Below, in pieces: positions 6,540 to 13,072 of a stretch of DNA of 42,806 nucleotides. Source of the stretch: a virus; IMG/VR virus record IMGVR_UViG_3300028831_000036, positions 1-42,806 of that record; one strand, written 5' to 3'. The notes beneath the pieces were generated by a model. It saw nothing but the letters and a program-made list of their open reading frames with translations, did no database searches and had not been told where the DNA came from. Made by a program: the position numbers and the translations under genes. Position 1 is the first letter of the stretch; every line of letters starts with the position of its first letter.

Positions 6540-6812
6540 CTATGTGGTGATGCGAACCAGAGTGTTGCCTCGACCGCCTGAGGTGTCGGCTTTCAGTGTG
6601 CCTGACTTGATTCGGTTTCTCACCGTTGTCGCAGACACGCCCAGGATGTCGGCAGCCTCGTTCACAGTCACCCAGCGAGTGACTGGCTCAGCCAGAGGTC
6701 TGGCACTGCGCTTGGTAGCCTTGCGAGCCTTGGCGGCGCGAGCCTTGTTCTTGCGTGAGCCAGCAGCCGCCCCCATCGTGGCTACGAATGTAGCCGGGAA
6801 CGCGCTATTCAT
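6540..6812 (-). CDS. helix-turn-helix DNA-binding protein
   Basis: 90 residues. The N-terminal 40 are Ala/Lys/Arg-rich and probably disordered. The C-terminal half is an excisionase/MerR-type HTH: WVTVNEAADILGVSATTVRN followed by the wing-like RIKSGTLKADTSGGRGNTLVRI. It overlaps the previous HTH gene by eight bases and is transcribed with it. Two HTH proteins in one operon may co-regulate or form a heterodimer. It could be an excisionase, but no integrase is visible. Confidence 0.8.
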   Translation of the reverse strand: MNSAFPATFVATMGAAAGSRKNKARAAKARKATKRSARPLAEPVTRWVTVNEAADILGVSATTVRNRIKSGTLKADTSGGRGNTLVRITT

Positions 6813-7566
6813 CAGAACCGCCCTGCGAAGCCAGCAGTGCGTTGATGCTGTCCTCGGACACGAGCCGCTTGCGCCCGACCATCGTGCAGGACAGTCGCCC
6901 GTCGTTGCACATGTTGCGGATGGTGGAGGTGGACACGCTCAGCCGCGTAGCGGCCACCTCAGTGGGCACAAGCGAAGGCGTGTCGTCGGAGGCAGCCTGC
7001 TCGTCGGTCATCTCATCCGGCAGACCGTCCGCAGCCTCGTCCTCAAGGTCGTCGATCTCGTCCTGTGAGTATGACTCGCCCATGATTCCAGCAAACGCCT
7101 CGTCGATCTCGTCCTGGCGAGCAGCGAGAGTGGCAGAGGTGAGCAGGTCATTGGGGTACACACCCATGACGCCACCAGCACGAACCGCCTTGCGGAACGG
7201 GATGGGCCGAAGTGTGTAAAACAGAGAACACGCCCAGGCTTGCGCATCGCGCTTGTTCGGAAACTCGACATCGACGGCACCCGTGTACTGCAAGTGCTGA
7301 CGGAACGAGTTGAACAGACTGACCACGCTGTACTTCGTGATCACGATGGTGTTGGGCGCGACCAGGCCGTTGACTTCGACCTCAGGTGCGACAGCTAGTG
7401 TCGGCGTCGGCACTCCGTATGCCGCGCTCGCTTCGTTGAGGAAGCGCTCGAACTTGGACTGCTTCTCCTCATCGGAGCCAACCCAGGGCTTGGCGACAAA
7501 CAGGCGCTCACCGGCAGCCTTCGCACCCTTGTGAATGTTGCGGAACCTCAAGTGCAAACGAGCCAT
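6805..7566 (-). CDS. DNA-binding protein with C-terminal excisionase-type HTH
   Basis: 253 residues. I chose the ATG at 7566 because it follows CCGGAAGGAGAACAAC. The N-terminal 150 residues form a basic, globular domain I cannot name. An acidic linker (about 165-195, e.g. DEIDDLEDEAADGLPDEMTD) follows. The last 55 residues are an HTH_17-like domain (PTEVAATRLSVSTSTIRNMC...GRKRLV). It is a candidate regulator for the palindromic sites spread over this region. Its own promoter carries one such site. Confidence 0.75.
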   Translation of the reverse strand: MARLHLRFRNIHKGAKAAGERLFVAKPWVGSDEEKQSKFERFLNEASAAYGVPTPTLAVAPEVEVNGLVAPNTIVITKYSVVSLFNSFRQHLQYTGAVDVEFPNKRDAQAWACSLFYTLRPIPFRKAVRAGGVMGVYPNDLLTSATLAARQDEIDEAFAGIMGESYSQDEIDDLEDEAADGLPDEMTDEQAASDDTPSLVPTEVAATRLSVSTSTIRNMCNDGRLSCTMVGRKRLVSEDSINALLASQGGSDE

Positions 7567-7608
7567 GTTGTTCTCCTTCCGGTAGTGGTCGGTCAAGCCG
7601 ACATGAGA

Positions 7609-7666
7609 ATCATACGCATACTTGTCAACAGATGTCAAGTGATCTTGCGTTACTCACCTGAGGTGA
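7609..7666 (-). promoter_or_regulatory. promoter with TCACCTGAGGTGA site
   Basis: Minus strand: TTGACA (7638-7633), 18 bases, TATGAT (7614-7609). The perfect palindrome TCACCTGAGGTGA (7654-7666) is centred 22 bp upstream of the -35 box and overlaps the last codons of the upstream gene. If the HTH protein below binds it, this would be autoregulation (inference). Confidence 0.75.
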
Positions 7667-7997
7667 TGCGCTCGCGGTACTCGCTGACAACTACAGCATG
7701 TGCGGTGCGGCAGTCGTCGCACGTCTCAAGGCCAGCAGCCAACTCGGCCCGATACCCGGCTTCGGAGCCGTGCTGGATTCCGTCGTAGGCCGTAGGCAGC
7801 GACTCAAGAGGTCGAACGATCTGGCGTGCCACGCGTGCGGTCGCAACACCGCTGTTGGGGTCGGCCACGATGACGTGTACCTGTTGCCGTGAGATGCCAT
7901 ACCGCTTAGCAATGGCACCAGGCATCTCGCCACGGTTGTACCGCCGACGGATGTTGCGATTACGCCGTGCCACTTCCTCTGAACGTCCACTGGCCAT
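7650..7997 (-). CDS. helix-turn-helix protein with HG-x-AGY-CDDC motif
   Basis: 115 residues. An N-terminal HTH (RGEMPGAIAKRYGISRQQVH, about residues 22-41) is followed by HGSEAGYRAELAAGLETCDDC. This resembles a short motif common in small actinophage DNA-binding proteins (HGTxxGYxxHxxxGexPCxxC). The two Cys with the His may hold zinc. TACAAT lies five bases before the ATG, so it is probably leaderless. CCTAGGG-type sites lie upstream (8028-8051). A regulator is likely. Confidence 0.75.
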   Translation of the reverse strand: MASGRSEEVARRNRNIRRRYNRGEMPGAIAKRYGISRQQVHVIVADPNSGVATARVARQIVRPLESLPTAYDGIQHGSEAGYRAELAAGLETCDDCRTAHAVVVSEYRERITSGE

Positions 7998-8027
7998 GAC
8001 ACATTGTACGCTATCGTTGTCAAGACT

Positions 8028-8051
8028 CTAGGGTTGTACCCACCTAGGGTG
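8028..8051. promoter_or_regulatory. pair of CTAGGGT-type sites
   Basis: ACTCTAGGGT and CACCTAGGGTG lie in the short gap between the terminator at 8055 and the start of the HTH gene at 7997. They match the palindrome family found upstream of many promoters here and may let a regulator control this HTH gene. Confidence 0.5.
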
Positions 8052-8054
8052 TGT

Positions 8055-8068
8055 CCCGCCGAAGCGGG
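8055..8068 (-). terminator. UUCG-loop terminator of the amidoligase operon
   Basis: On the minus strand CCCGC-TTCG-GCGGG lies directly after the last stop codon of the operon. It is a short stable tetraloop hairpin of the same design as those at 12741, 17192 and 17666. Confidence 0.65.
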
Positions 8069-8069
8069 C

Positions 8070-8279
8070 CTAGTGGCGGTCGTCCTCTTTGTTGGCATCC
8101 GTGATATAGCCACGAGCGATCTTGGCTGTTTCGATCTGTGCCTTCCACTTGGCGATGTCAGCGTCGATCAGCGTCAGCGCGTTGCGGCGTACGTCCTTGC
8201 CGCCCTTGAGAGCGCCGATGACCACAGTTGACCACCGACCAGTCTCTTCCATGATCTGCATGGTCTCGGTGCGGCTCAA
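8070..8279 (-). CDS. hypothetical helical protein
   Basis: 69 residues from a TTG one base after the previous stop; later ATG codons are also in frame. The sequence (MSRTETMQIMEETGRWSTVV...) is helical and charged. It is the last gene of the amidoligase operon, so its role may be tied to that pathway or to the small membrane protein before it. Product not recognised. Confidence 0.6.
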   Translation of the reverse strand: MSRTETMQIMEETGRWSTVVIGALKGGKDVRRNALTLIDADIAKWKAQIETAKIARGYITDANKEDDRH

Positions 8280-8280
8280 C

Positions 8281-8418
8281 TCACGGGGCAAGCAAAACCA
8301 CCACCCCGATGACCAGCAGAGCACAGCCGACGAACGCGAGTGTCACCGCGATGACATCCATCCACGACTCATCTTCCTGCTCATGCAGCAGTTCCCCTTG
8401 CTTGTCCCACTGGATCAC
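8281..8418 (-). CDS. 45-residue membrane protein
   Basis: GTG start overlapping the stop of the glutamine amidotransferase gene (GTGA), with ribosome site GGAGG six bases before it. The first 19 residues are charged and soluble. Residues 20-45 form one membrane helix (MDVIAVTLAFVGCALLVIGV...). It could tether the amidoligase/amidotransferase complex to the membrane (inference from operon position). Confidence 0.7.
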   Translation of the reverse strand: MIQWDKQGELLHEQEDESWMDVIAVTLAFVGCALLVIGVVVLLAP

Positions 8419-9575
8419 TGCAAACCTCCGTCCCGTTCCATGACGGCGAGGTACTGCTCTATCTGCTCTTGCTCTTGTGCTTCGAGCGTGGAGCGGTAGT
8501 CAGCCTCGGCGTCTATCTCTGCCATATGCTCACGACGTGCCATCTCCTGATCAACCTGCCAGGTGATGTATTCCTCAATCGTCATCACTCGTCCGCTAGC
8601 AGCGCGATACCAGCCAGCGCCGAGATAGGTGCCGCCCCACTTGTCCACCAGACCAGGCGCAGTGCCCTTGAGCGGGTCAAGGGACGTTCCGCCACTCGCC
8701 GGAGGCTCAACTAGACCGCGCACCGTTCCTCGTCCGTCCTTGCCGCCTCTGGGCGATACGCGACGGCGTGGCTTGGTGCGTCCACGGTCGAAGTAGTCCG
8801 TGATGCCACTGAACGGGATGCCACCGCGTTCTGCCGCTGCGGGAGTGCGCGCCGGAATGGTAGTGCGGTGCGTTGTGTCTGCCTTGTACTGCTCACGTGC
8901 GGTGATCTTGCCACCACGCACAGTCAGGTGACGGTACTTCGAGCCTTCCATGGTCTGGAAGCCAGACAACTTCCAACCCAGTGCATCCAGCACCTTGCGC
9001 TCGGAAGCGAACACCATCGAGCCGTTCGGCGTGAACGCGTAGATCAGTGGACGGCCATATGACCGTGCGATGTGCAGCAGTTGCGGGTGCTTCGTTTCGG
9101 TGAACACTGACACCATGTTGCCCTTGATCTTGGCTAGGCCATCCTTGATGCCCCACTTGTTCACGGCTGCAAAGATCGCCTCGGAGTCCACCAGCGCTGT
9201 GTCGTCCTCACGTCCTGTTTCGTCCAGAATCGGCTGCCAGTCATTCAGCACGCCGTTGTGGACACCAACCACCCCACCATGCATCAGCGGGTGATTGTTC
9301 ACGTTGTCCTCGGGATCGCCATTTGTAGCCCAGCGGACATGGCCGACGAACCACTGGCACTCGTCGTCAACCTGCACATCTTGTAGGTGCTCGGTGACCT
9401 TGCCAGGTGCCTTCTCGACAGTGATGCCCGTGGCGTCGTTAAACGACATCCAACCAAACGCGTGCGGGCCTCGATGCACGATGGCCGCAAACATCAGTTG
9501 CGATGCGTCAGTCGGTCCCCACTCCTCACCCGCTGGACCAAGCGGGCCATAACTCACTCCGAAGATGCCGCAGAT
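8415..9575 (-). CDS. class II glutamine amidotransferase, non-AUG (ATC) start
   Basis: 386 residues with an N-terminal class II glutamine amidotransferase domain: catalytic Cys2 in CGIFG, HRGPHAFGW (34-42), HVRWATNGD (79-87), NNHPL (93-97) and HNGVLND (106-112). It releases ammonia from glutamine for a partner enzyme. The family's Cys nucleophile must follow the initiator, and the codon there is ATC with GGAAAGGAAG well placed upstream; a GTG at 9557 would lose the Cys. The C-terminal third is a charged coiled coil. The amidoligase two genes upstream is the likely ammonia user. Confidence 0.85.
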   Translation of the reverse strand: MCGIFGVSYGPLGPAGEEWGPTDASQLMFAAIVHRGPHAFGWMSFNDATGITVEKAPGKVTEHLQDVQVDDECQWFVGHVRWATNGDPEDNVNNHPLMHGGVVGVHNGVLNDWQPILDETGREDDTALVDSEAIFAAVNKWGIKDGLAKIKGNMVSVFTETKHPQLLHIARSYGRPLIYAFTPNGSMVFASERKVLDALGWKLSGFQTMEGSKYRHLTVRGGKITAREQYKADTTHRTTIPARTPAAAERGGIPFSGITDYFDRGRTKPRRRVSPRGGKDGRGTVRGLVEPPASGGTSLDPLKGTAPGLVDKWGGTYLGAGWYRAASGRVMTIEEYITWQVDQEMARREHMAEIDAEADYRSTLEAQEQEQIEQYLAVMERDGGLQ

Positions 9576-9718
9576 GATGTCACTTCCTTTCCGGTAGATG
9601 TTACGGTGCTGCGCTTATCACATGAGGTGGTGTGTTGACCCCACCTCGGACACTGCACACAGCACCAGTGATGACTGCCATAGGCCGGATTGGCTACCCG
9701 CCCACAGTCACACGTCAT
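9554..9718 (-). CDS. small zinc protein
   Basis: 54 residues, MTCDCGRVANPAYGSHHWCC then VQC and a later Cys: two or more Cys/His pairs, likely one zinc site. The ATG overlaps the amidoligase stop (ATGA), and its 3' end overlaps the start of the amidotransferase by 22 bases. This links translation of the three genes. Possibly a small adaptor within the amidoligase system; no known function. Confidence 0.7.
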   Translation of the reverse strand: MTCDCGRVANPAYGSHHWCCVQCPRWGQHTTSCDKRSTVTSTGKEVTSSAASSE

Positions 9719-10608
9719 GCTCCACATGCCGCTCTCGTTTGCGGACGTGAGTCCTTCCAAATCTTGGTCAACCGCTCCATGTCCTCCAAGGCCATTCCAC
9801 CGTCGTAACGCAGGACTTGCAGAAAGCGGTGACGTGCGTTGGCCTCGTTGGTGGTGCCATCAGCCATACCGCCGAGTGCGTACCGGCGGTTGATCGAGCG
9901 AGTCCGACCGTTGCGCGCGTCCTGCACCATTGCCATGCACATGCCGATGTAGCCTTGCACGCGCTCGGGGTTCAGCGACGAGTTGAACACGCGAAACTCG
10001 ATGGTCTGCCGGTAGAACCAGGAGTGCAGGTTGATGCCGCAGTAACGCGCGTGGTCATGGTGCGATTGCCCACGCTGCATGCCGTGTCCACGATTCGTGC
10101 CGTAGTAGGCATCCGCGACCTGCTCAAGTGTCTTGGCCTTGGCGATCTTCTGTGCGACAGCGTACTCAAGCGGTCGGCAGTACCGTGAACCACCACTGCG
10201 CATCCGCTCCCAACCTGAGGTTGCTACACGGTAGATGCAGTCCTCGAACTTCGTGAAGATGCGCGCCACAGCGGCAACCTGCTTGGCGTCCATGCCAGAG
10301 CCGTCGATGTGAACGTGGATACCTGCTGACTCGTCCGTGACAGCGCCAGCGCTCTTGAGCACTGCGATAGCCTTGGTGACCTGCTCGCGGTGCTCGGGAT
10401 TGTCGATGTCCAGCACAGGCGACACGCACTCGCCACCAGCCACAGAGCCATCGGTCTTGATCGTCCACAGGCCACCGCTGGCGTTACGGTTGTACGGGTA
10501 GATGCGACCGTCTCCAAGCCCAGCGGCTGCAAACGCGTCGGCAACACCCTGGAGATTGAAGCCGGGAGCAAGCCCGTGTTCAATCTCAATGCCGAATTTC
10601 CGTGCCAT
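9715..10608 (-). CDS. amidoligase (COOH-NH2 ligase fold)
   Basis: 297 residues matching the amidoligase_2 family, related to glutamine synthetase and gamma-glutamylcysteine ligase. Motifs in order: GIEIEHG (6-12), KTDGS...GGECVSP (51-64), GIHVHID (96-102) and IEFRVFNSSLN (203-213). These hold the metal and ATP ligands. Such enzymes use ATP to form amide or peptide bonds on small molecules or peptides. It leads an operon with a glutamine amidotransferase and diverges from a cyclotransferase-like gene, a combination predicted from comparative genomics to modify peptides. Extended ribosome site and own promoter are present. Confidence 0.85.
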   Translation of the reverse strand: MARKFGIEIEHGLAPGFNLQGVADAFAAAGLGDGRIYPYNRNASGGLWTIKTDGSVAGGECVSPVLDIDNPEHREQVTKAIAVLKSAGAVTDESAGIHVHIDGSGMDAKQVAAVARIFTKFEDCIYRVATSGWERMRSGGSRYCRPLEYAVAQKIAKAKTLEQVADAYYGTNRGHGMQRGQSHHDHARYCGINLHSWFYRQTIEFRVFNSSLNPERVQGYIGMCMAMVQDARNGRTRSINRRYALGGMADGTTNEANARHRFLQVLRYDGGMALEDMERLTKIWKDSRPQTRAACGA

Positions 10609-10645
10609 GTGTCGTCCTTCCGGTAGTCAGAACGGGTATGTGGAT

Positions 10646-10703
10646 ATCTTGCCCATCGTTCGGACTGATGTCAATGAGAATCACACAACTTCACCTGAGG
10701 TCA
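10646..10703 (-). promoter_or_regulatory. promoter of the amidoligase operon
   Basis: Minus strand: TTGACA (10674-10669), 17 bases, CAAGAT (10651-10646). The site TCACCTGAGGTCA (10691-10703) is centred 23 bp upstream of the -35 box. It shares the spacer with the divergent promoter at 10739. Confidence 0.75.
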
Positions 10704-10723
10704 TTTTACGCAACTGCGTATTA

Positions 10724-10768
10724 ACCCTAGGGCAGCACTTGACATGACAACATCTGCTGACGTATGAT
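10724..10768 (+). promoter_or_regulatory. promoter of the divergent cyclotransferase unit
   Basis: TTGACA (10739-10744), 18 bases, TATGAT (10763-10768). ACCCTAGGGC is centred 10.5 bp upstream of the -35 box. About 105 bases of leader follow before the extended ribosome site CTACCGGGAGG. Confidence 0.75.
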
Positions 10769-10883
10769 GCTGGTGTCGGGTTGGCTGCTATGACCATCTC
10801 TGTCACTTTCGACGGCAATCGCTAGTGCGAGACGCATTGGCCAGCGGTCAGTCCGACACACCTACTACTACCGGGAGGCTACA

Positions 10884-11075
10884 TTGGCACGGACACCGAA
10901 GCCGAAGGACTTTCGTGAGCGCCCCAAGCGCATGACTGCATCGCGGTCTGTCGCATGGCCCGACGACATGTTGACTCCGTGGGAGCGAGCCAAGAAACAG
11001 CGGTTGCTGCGCCGTGAGGCTGACCCTGCGGTCGCCAAGCGAGTGCTTGACCGTGAGCAGTCAACCCGTGGCTGA
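10884..11075 (+). CDS. small basic protein
   Basis: 63 residues from a TTG start with ACTACCGGGAGG in good position. Highly basic (MARTPKPKDFRERPKRMT...), with a conserved-looking WPDDMLTPWERAKKQ patch. It is the first gene of the unit and overlaps the cyclotransferase-like gene by eight bases. It may bind nucleic acid or act with the next gene. Not recognised. Confidence 0.7.
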   Translation: MARTPKPKDFRERPKRMTASRSVAWPDDMLTPWERAKKQRLLRREADPAVAKRVLDREQSTRG

Positions 11076-11475
11076 ACGGTACATGTTTGTGTATGGAACG
11101 CTCATGCACAAGAGCCATTGTTGCGGTTGGGGGCATGAGGCAGAGATTGCACCTGCACAAGATGCCACTGTTCCCGGTACGCTACTTGACTACGGCCCAT
11201 TCCCGTACGCTGACTTTGATGGCCCTGGGGTCATACATGGCCAAGTGCTGACCGTTGATGACGACACGGTGGAGTTTCACTACATCTGTCGCGTCGAACG
11301 TGGTGCTGGCTACGTCGCGCGTGAGGTTGAGGCTACACTGTGGGATGGCAGCAAGGTCACATGTCTCGGCTGGCATGTGCGGCACGAATGGATGCGCGGC
11401 CTACCTGTGATCGAATCAGGCGACTGGAATGCGCACGAGATGCTCAGATATGGCGCGGAGGCATCTCTCACATAG
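11068..11475 (+). CDS. gamma-glutamylcyclotransferase-like (AIG2/BtrG fold) protein
   Basis: 135 residues from GTG (VAERYMFVYGTLMHKS). FVYGTLM near the N-terminus, then VPGTLLDYGPFPYADFDG, VIHGQVLTVDD and YVAREVEATLWDG, follow the GGCT/AIG2 pattern. These enzymes cleave gamma-glutamyl amides by cyclisation, releasing 5-oxoproline; BtrG removes a gamma-glutamyl group in butirosin synthesis. The first catalytic element YGTL is present; I could not place the acidic catalytic Glu with certainty. Its gene diverges from the amidoligase operon, so a shared pathway is likely. Confidence 0.75.
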   Translation: MAERYMFVYGTLMHKSHCCGWGHEAEIAPAQDATVPGTLLDYGPFPYADFDGPGVIHGQVLTVDDDTVEFHYICRVERGAGYVAREVEATLWDGSKVTCLGWHVRHEWMRGLPVIESGDWNAHEMLRYGAEASLT

Positions 11476-11476
11476 A

Positions 11477-11490
11477 AGTGCTTCGGCATT
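11477..11490 (+). terminator. weak UUCG hairpin after the cyclotransferase gene
   Basis: A five-pair stem, AGTGC-TTCG-GCATT with one G-T pair, starts two bases after the stop codon. It resembles the other UUCG hairpins at unit ends but is weaker. Confidence 0.4.
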
Positions 11491-11555
11491 CTACTTGCGC
11501 CACCCTCAACACCCTAGGCGTAGATGCAAGTTTCAACACACTAGGGGCATCTGGG

Positions 11556-11613
11556 TCACCTAAGGTTGAACTCCGCAGAATCGCTTGACATTGACACATC
11601 ACAGGTCGATGAT
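11556..11613 (+). promoter_or_regulatory. promoter with TCACCTAAGGTT site
   Basis: TTGACA (11585-11590), 17 bases, GATGAT (11608-11613). The imperfect palindrome TCACCTAAGGTTGA is centred 23 bp upstream of the -35 box. Two further related sites (ACCCTAGGCG near 11510, CACTAGGGG near 11540) lie upstream in the same gap. Confidence 0.7.
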
Positions 11614-11650
11614 TGTCACTGTCAACAGCGAACAGGAAGGAGAACGCCAG

Positions 11651-11875
11651 ATGCTGGTCTACGGCTACACCGACTACGATGGTGTGTTGCACATCTTCGC
11701 CACGTATGAGGAAGCGGTTAGTGAGTGGGCTGCTGATGGCAATGCCGGTGTTACTGCTTCGCCTAGTACAGACGGTATGCGGATCGAAGATCATCGGTCC
11801 ATGCCGATGCCTGTGCTTGGCTCTACGGCACCTGCTCCTGGATCGTTCGCACACTTTCAGTCTCTTGGACAGTGA
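11651..11875 (+). CDS. hypothetical protein
   Basis: 74 residues beginning MLVYGYTDYDGVLHIFATYE. The start is set by GGAAGGAGAACGCCAG. The N-terminus looks like a short alpha/beta fold and the C-terminus is Ser/Pro/Gly-rich and probably flexible. It is the first of six small genes in one unit (11651-12736), most of them with touching or overlapping ends. Function unknown. Confidence 0.7.
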   Translation: MLVYGYTDYDGVLHIFATYEEAVSEWAADGNAGVTASPSTDGMRIEDHRSMPMPVLGSTAPAPGSFAHFQSLGQ

Positions 11876-11885
11876 GGAGGTAACC

Positions 11886-12053
11886 ATGCCTGTTGGAGTG
11901 CTCAAGAATCGGGTGGCTCAGTGCCACACCTGTTCGGTAAAAGACGTGCCGGTGACGATCAACGGCAACCTGCGTAGGCACAAGAACGCACGCGGTTTCA
12001 TCTGCAAGGCCAGCAACACGCTCAAGCAGAATCGCACCAAGGTCAAGCGGTGA
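11886..12053 (+). CDS. small basic zinc-finger-like protein
   Basis: 55 residues with strong ribosome site GAGGAGGTAACC. CHTC near residue 14, a HK pair and a later Cys could bind one zinc; the C-terminus is basic (KQNRTKVKR). Overlap of four bases with the next gene (GTGA). Nucleic-acid binding is plausible. Not recognised. Confidence 0.65.
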   Translation: MPVGVLKNRVAQCHTCSVKDVPVTINGNLRRHKNARGFICKASNTLKQNRTKVKR

Positions 12054-12259
12054 GCCGCTACATTCTGTTCAGGGTCGATGACTCTGAGGAGAGGTCATCT
12101 ACTGATGCCGGAGGCGATCTGATCCACGGCCTACACATCCTAGCCACTGGCAAGGTGAACGGTGTTGTGGATGCAGAGGCCGATGGCATCGGTGCCACAT
12201 TTGTCAAGCGGTCAGCACCTCAGGTGTCTCTCGTGGCGTCCGGTATCTGGGACACGTGA
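12050..12259 (+). CDS. hypothetical protein
   Basis: 69 residues from a GTG that overlaps the previous stop. The sequence MSRYILFRVDDSEERSSTD... suggests a small beta-rich fold with acidic loops. It is translationally coupled to both neighbours (one-base overlap with the next ATG). Function unknown. Confidence 0.65.
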   Translation: MSRYILFRVDDSEERSSTDAGGDLIHGLHILATGKVNGVVDAEADGIGATFVKRSAPQVSLVASGIWDT

Positions 12260-12426
12260 TGCCTCAGGTGGTAGTAGTCATCGAACCAAACTCTGACTCT
12301 AACTTGGCAGCGTCACGAGAGGTGTACCTCTGTGATGACTGGAAGTGTGCGCTGGATGTGGTGCAGATGACCGCACAAGCGGACGATCCTGGCAAGGTGA
12401 TGATGTTTACCGTGACTCATGCCTAA
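12259..12426 (+). CDS. hypothetical protein
   Basis: 55 residues, MPQVVVVIEPNSDSNLAASR..., with a central CDDWKC. The two Cys five apart may matter but one pair alone does not define a zinc site. Its ATG shares a base with the previous TGA and its end overlaps the next gene by eight bases, so it sits in a tight unit. Function unknown. Confidence 0.6.
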   Translation: MPQVVVVIEPNSDSNLAASREVYLCDDWKCALDVVQMTAQADDPGKVMMFTVTHA

Positions 12427-12586
12427 GAAGGCCAAGCGGCATGATCAACGTGGGGTGTCGCTTGGCATCTGTCCGAAGTGCCTCAAGGACATGTGGAAGG
12501 GCGAGGGCACAGTAGTCACGCCCGTACGTCTCGATGGCAAACTCGTGGCGGTGCTGTCACACACATACTGCAAGGAGGTGATGTAG
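12419..12586 (+). CDS. small zinc-ribbon-like protein
   Basis: 55 residues. A basic N-terminus (MPKKAKRHDQRG) precedes CPKC (18-21) and a final HTYC, so a CxxC...HxxC zinc ribbon is likely. It lies inside the unit starting at 11651 with short overlaps. Probably nucleic-acid or protein binding. Function unknown. Confidence 0.6.
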   Translation: MPKKAKRHDQRGVSLGICPKCLKDMWKGEGTVVTPVRLDGKLVAVLSHTYCKEVM

Positions 12587-12736
12587 ATGGAGATTCGACT
12601 GACCCTGTCAGTAGATGACGACGAGATGGTAGATGCCGGTGACTCTACCGGACTGACCAACGAGGCTTTTGAGCAGTTGACAGATGCCTTGTCTAGCCTA
12701 GGCTACTCGTTCGTCAATGGCCCGACAGCCGTCTAG
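12587..12736 (+). CDS. small acidic protein
   Basis: 49 residues, MEIRLTLSVDDDEMVDAGDS..., acidic, with a beta strand then a helix (EAFEQLTDALSSLG). The ribosome site AAGGAGG is eight bases upstream, inside the previous gene's end. Last gene of the unit, followed by a UUCG hairpin. Function unknown. Confidence 0.6.
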   Translation: MEIRLTLSVDDDEMVDAGDSTGLTNEAFEQLTDALSSLGYSFVNGPTAV

Positions 12737-12740
12737 TTTG

Positions 12741-12752
12741 CCGCTTCGGCGG
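12741..12752 (+). terminator. UUCG-loop hairpin
   Basis: CCGC-TTCG-GCGG four bases after the stop codon, followed by a T-rich stretch some 15 bases further on. Same design as other unit ends in this genome. Confidence 0.5.
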
Positions 12753-12790
12753 TGCACATCCTAGTGTGATTTTAATTACCTAGGGTGATT

Positions 12791-13072
12791 GTGGCAGAAA
12801 TCCTTGACATGTTCGGCTACGGAATCCAGAATGTTCACATCGCTACTCAACCGAGTGGTGCTGAGTACGGACTACCGGAGGCAACCTTGTTCTCAGTACA
12901 GAACAGCACAGGCAGAGTGGAGTTAGAGCCAGTAGGCACTGACCCCGCAACCCTTACCGTGCGTGCATCTCGCAACATCCTGAACGATTCTTCGGACGTT
13001 CGGGTGGATGCTGATGAAGCGCTGGTACTCGCTGCGGCGCTGACCGCGTGGGCACATCGGCAGGGGTCATGA
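12791..13072 (+). CDS. hypothetical protein
   Basis: 93 residues from GTG with AGGG five bases upstream, inside the palindrome ACCTAGGGTGA. An earlier in-frame GTG at 12785 is possible. The sequence is a mix of strands and helices with an acidic surface. Its stop overlaps the next ATG (ATGA). No sigma70-like promoter of the main class is visible in the 48-base gap before it. Function unknown. Confidence 0.65.
   Translation: MAEILDMFGYGIQNVHIATQPSGAEYGLPEATLFSVQNSTGRVELEPVGTDPATLTVRASRNILNDSSDVRVDADEALVLAAALTAWAHRQGS

Noticed and set aside
9555-9557. GTG start of the glutamine amidotransferase
   Set aside because: It would drop the catalytic Cys and has no ribosome site; the upstream ATC is favoured despite being rare.
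10790-10825. 11-residue leader peptide (MTISVTFDGNR)
   Set aside because: No ribosome site and no attenuator-like hairpin after it.
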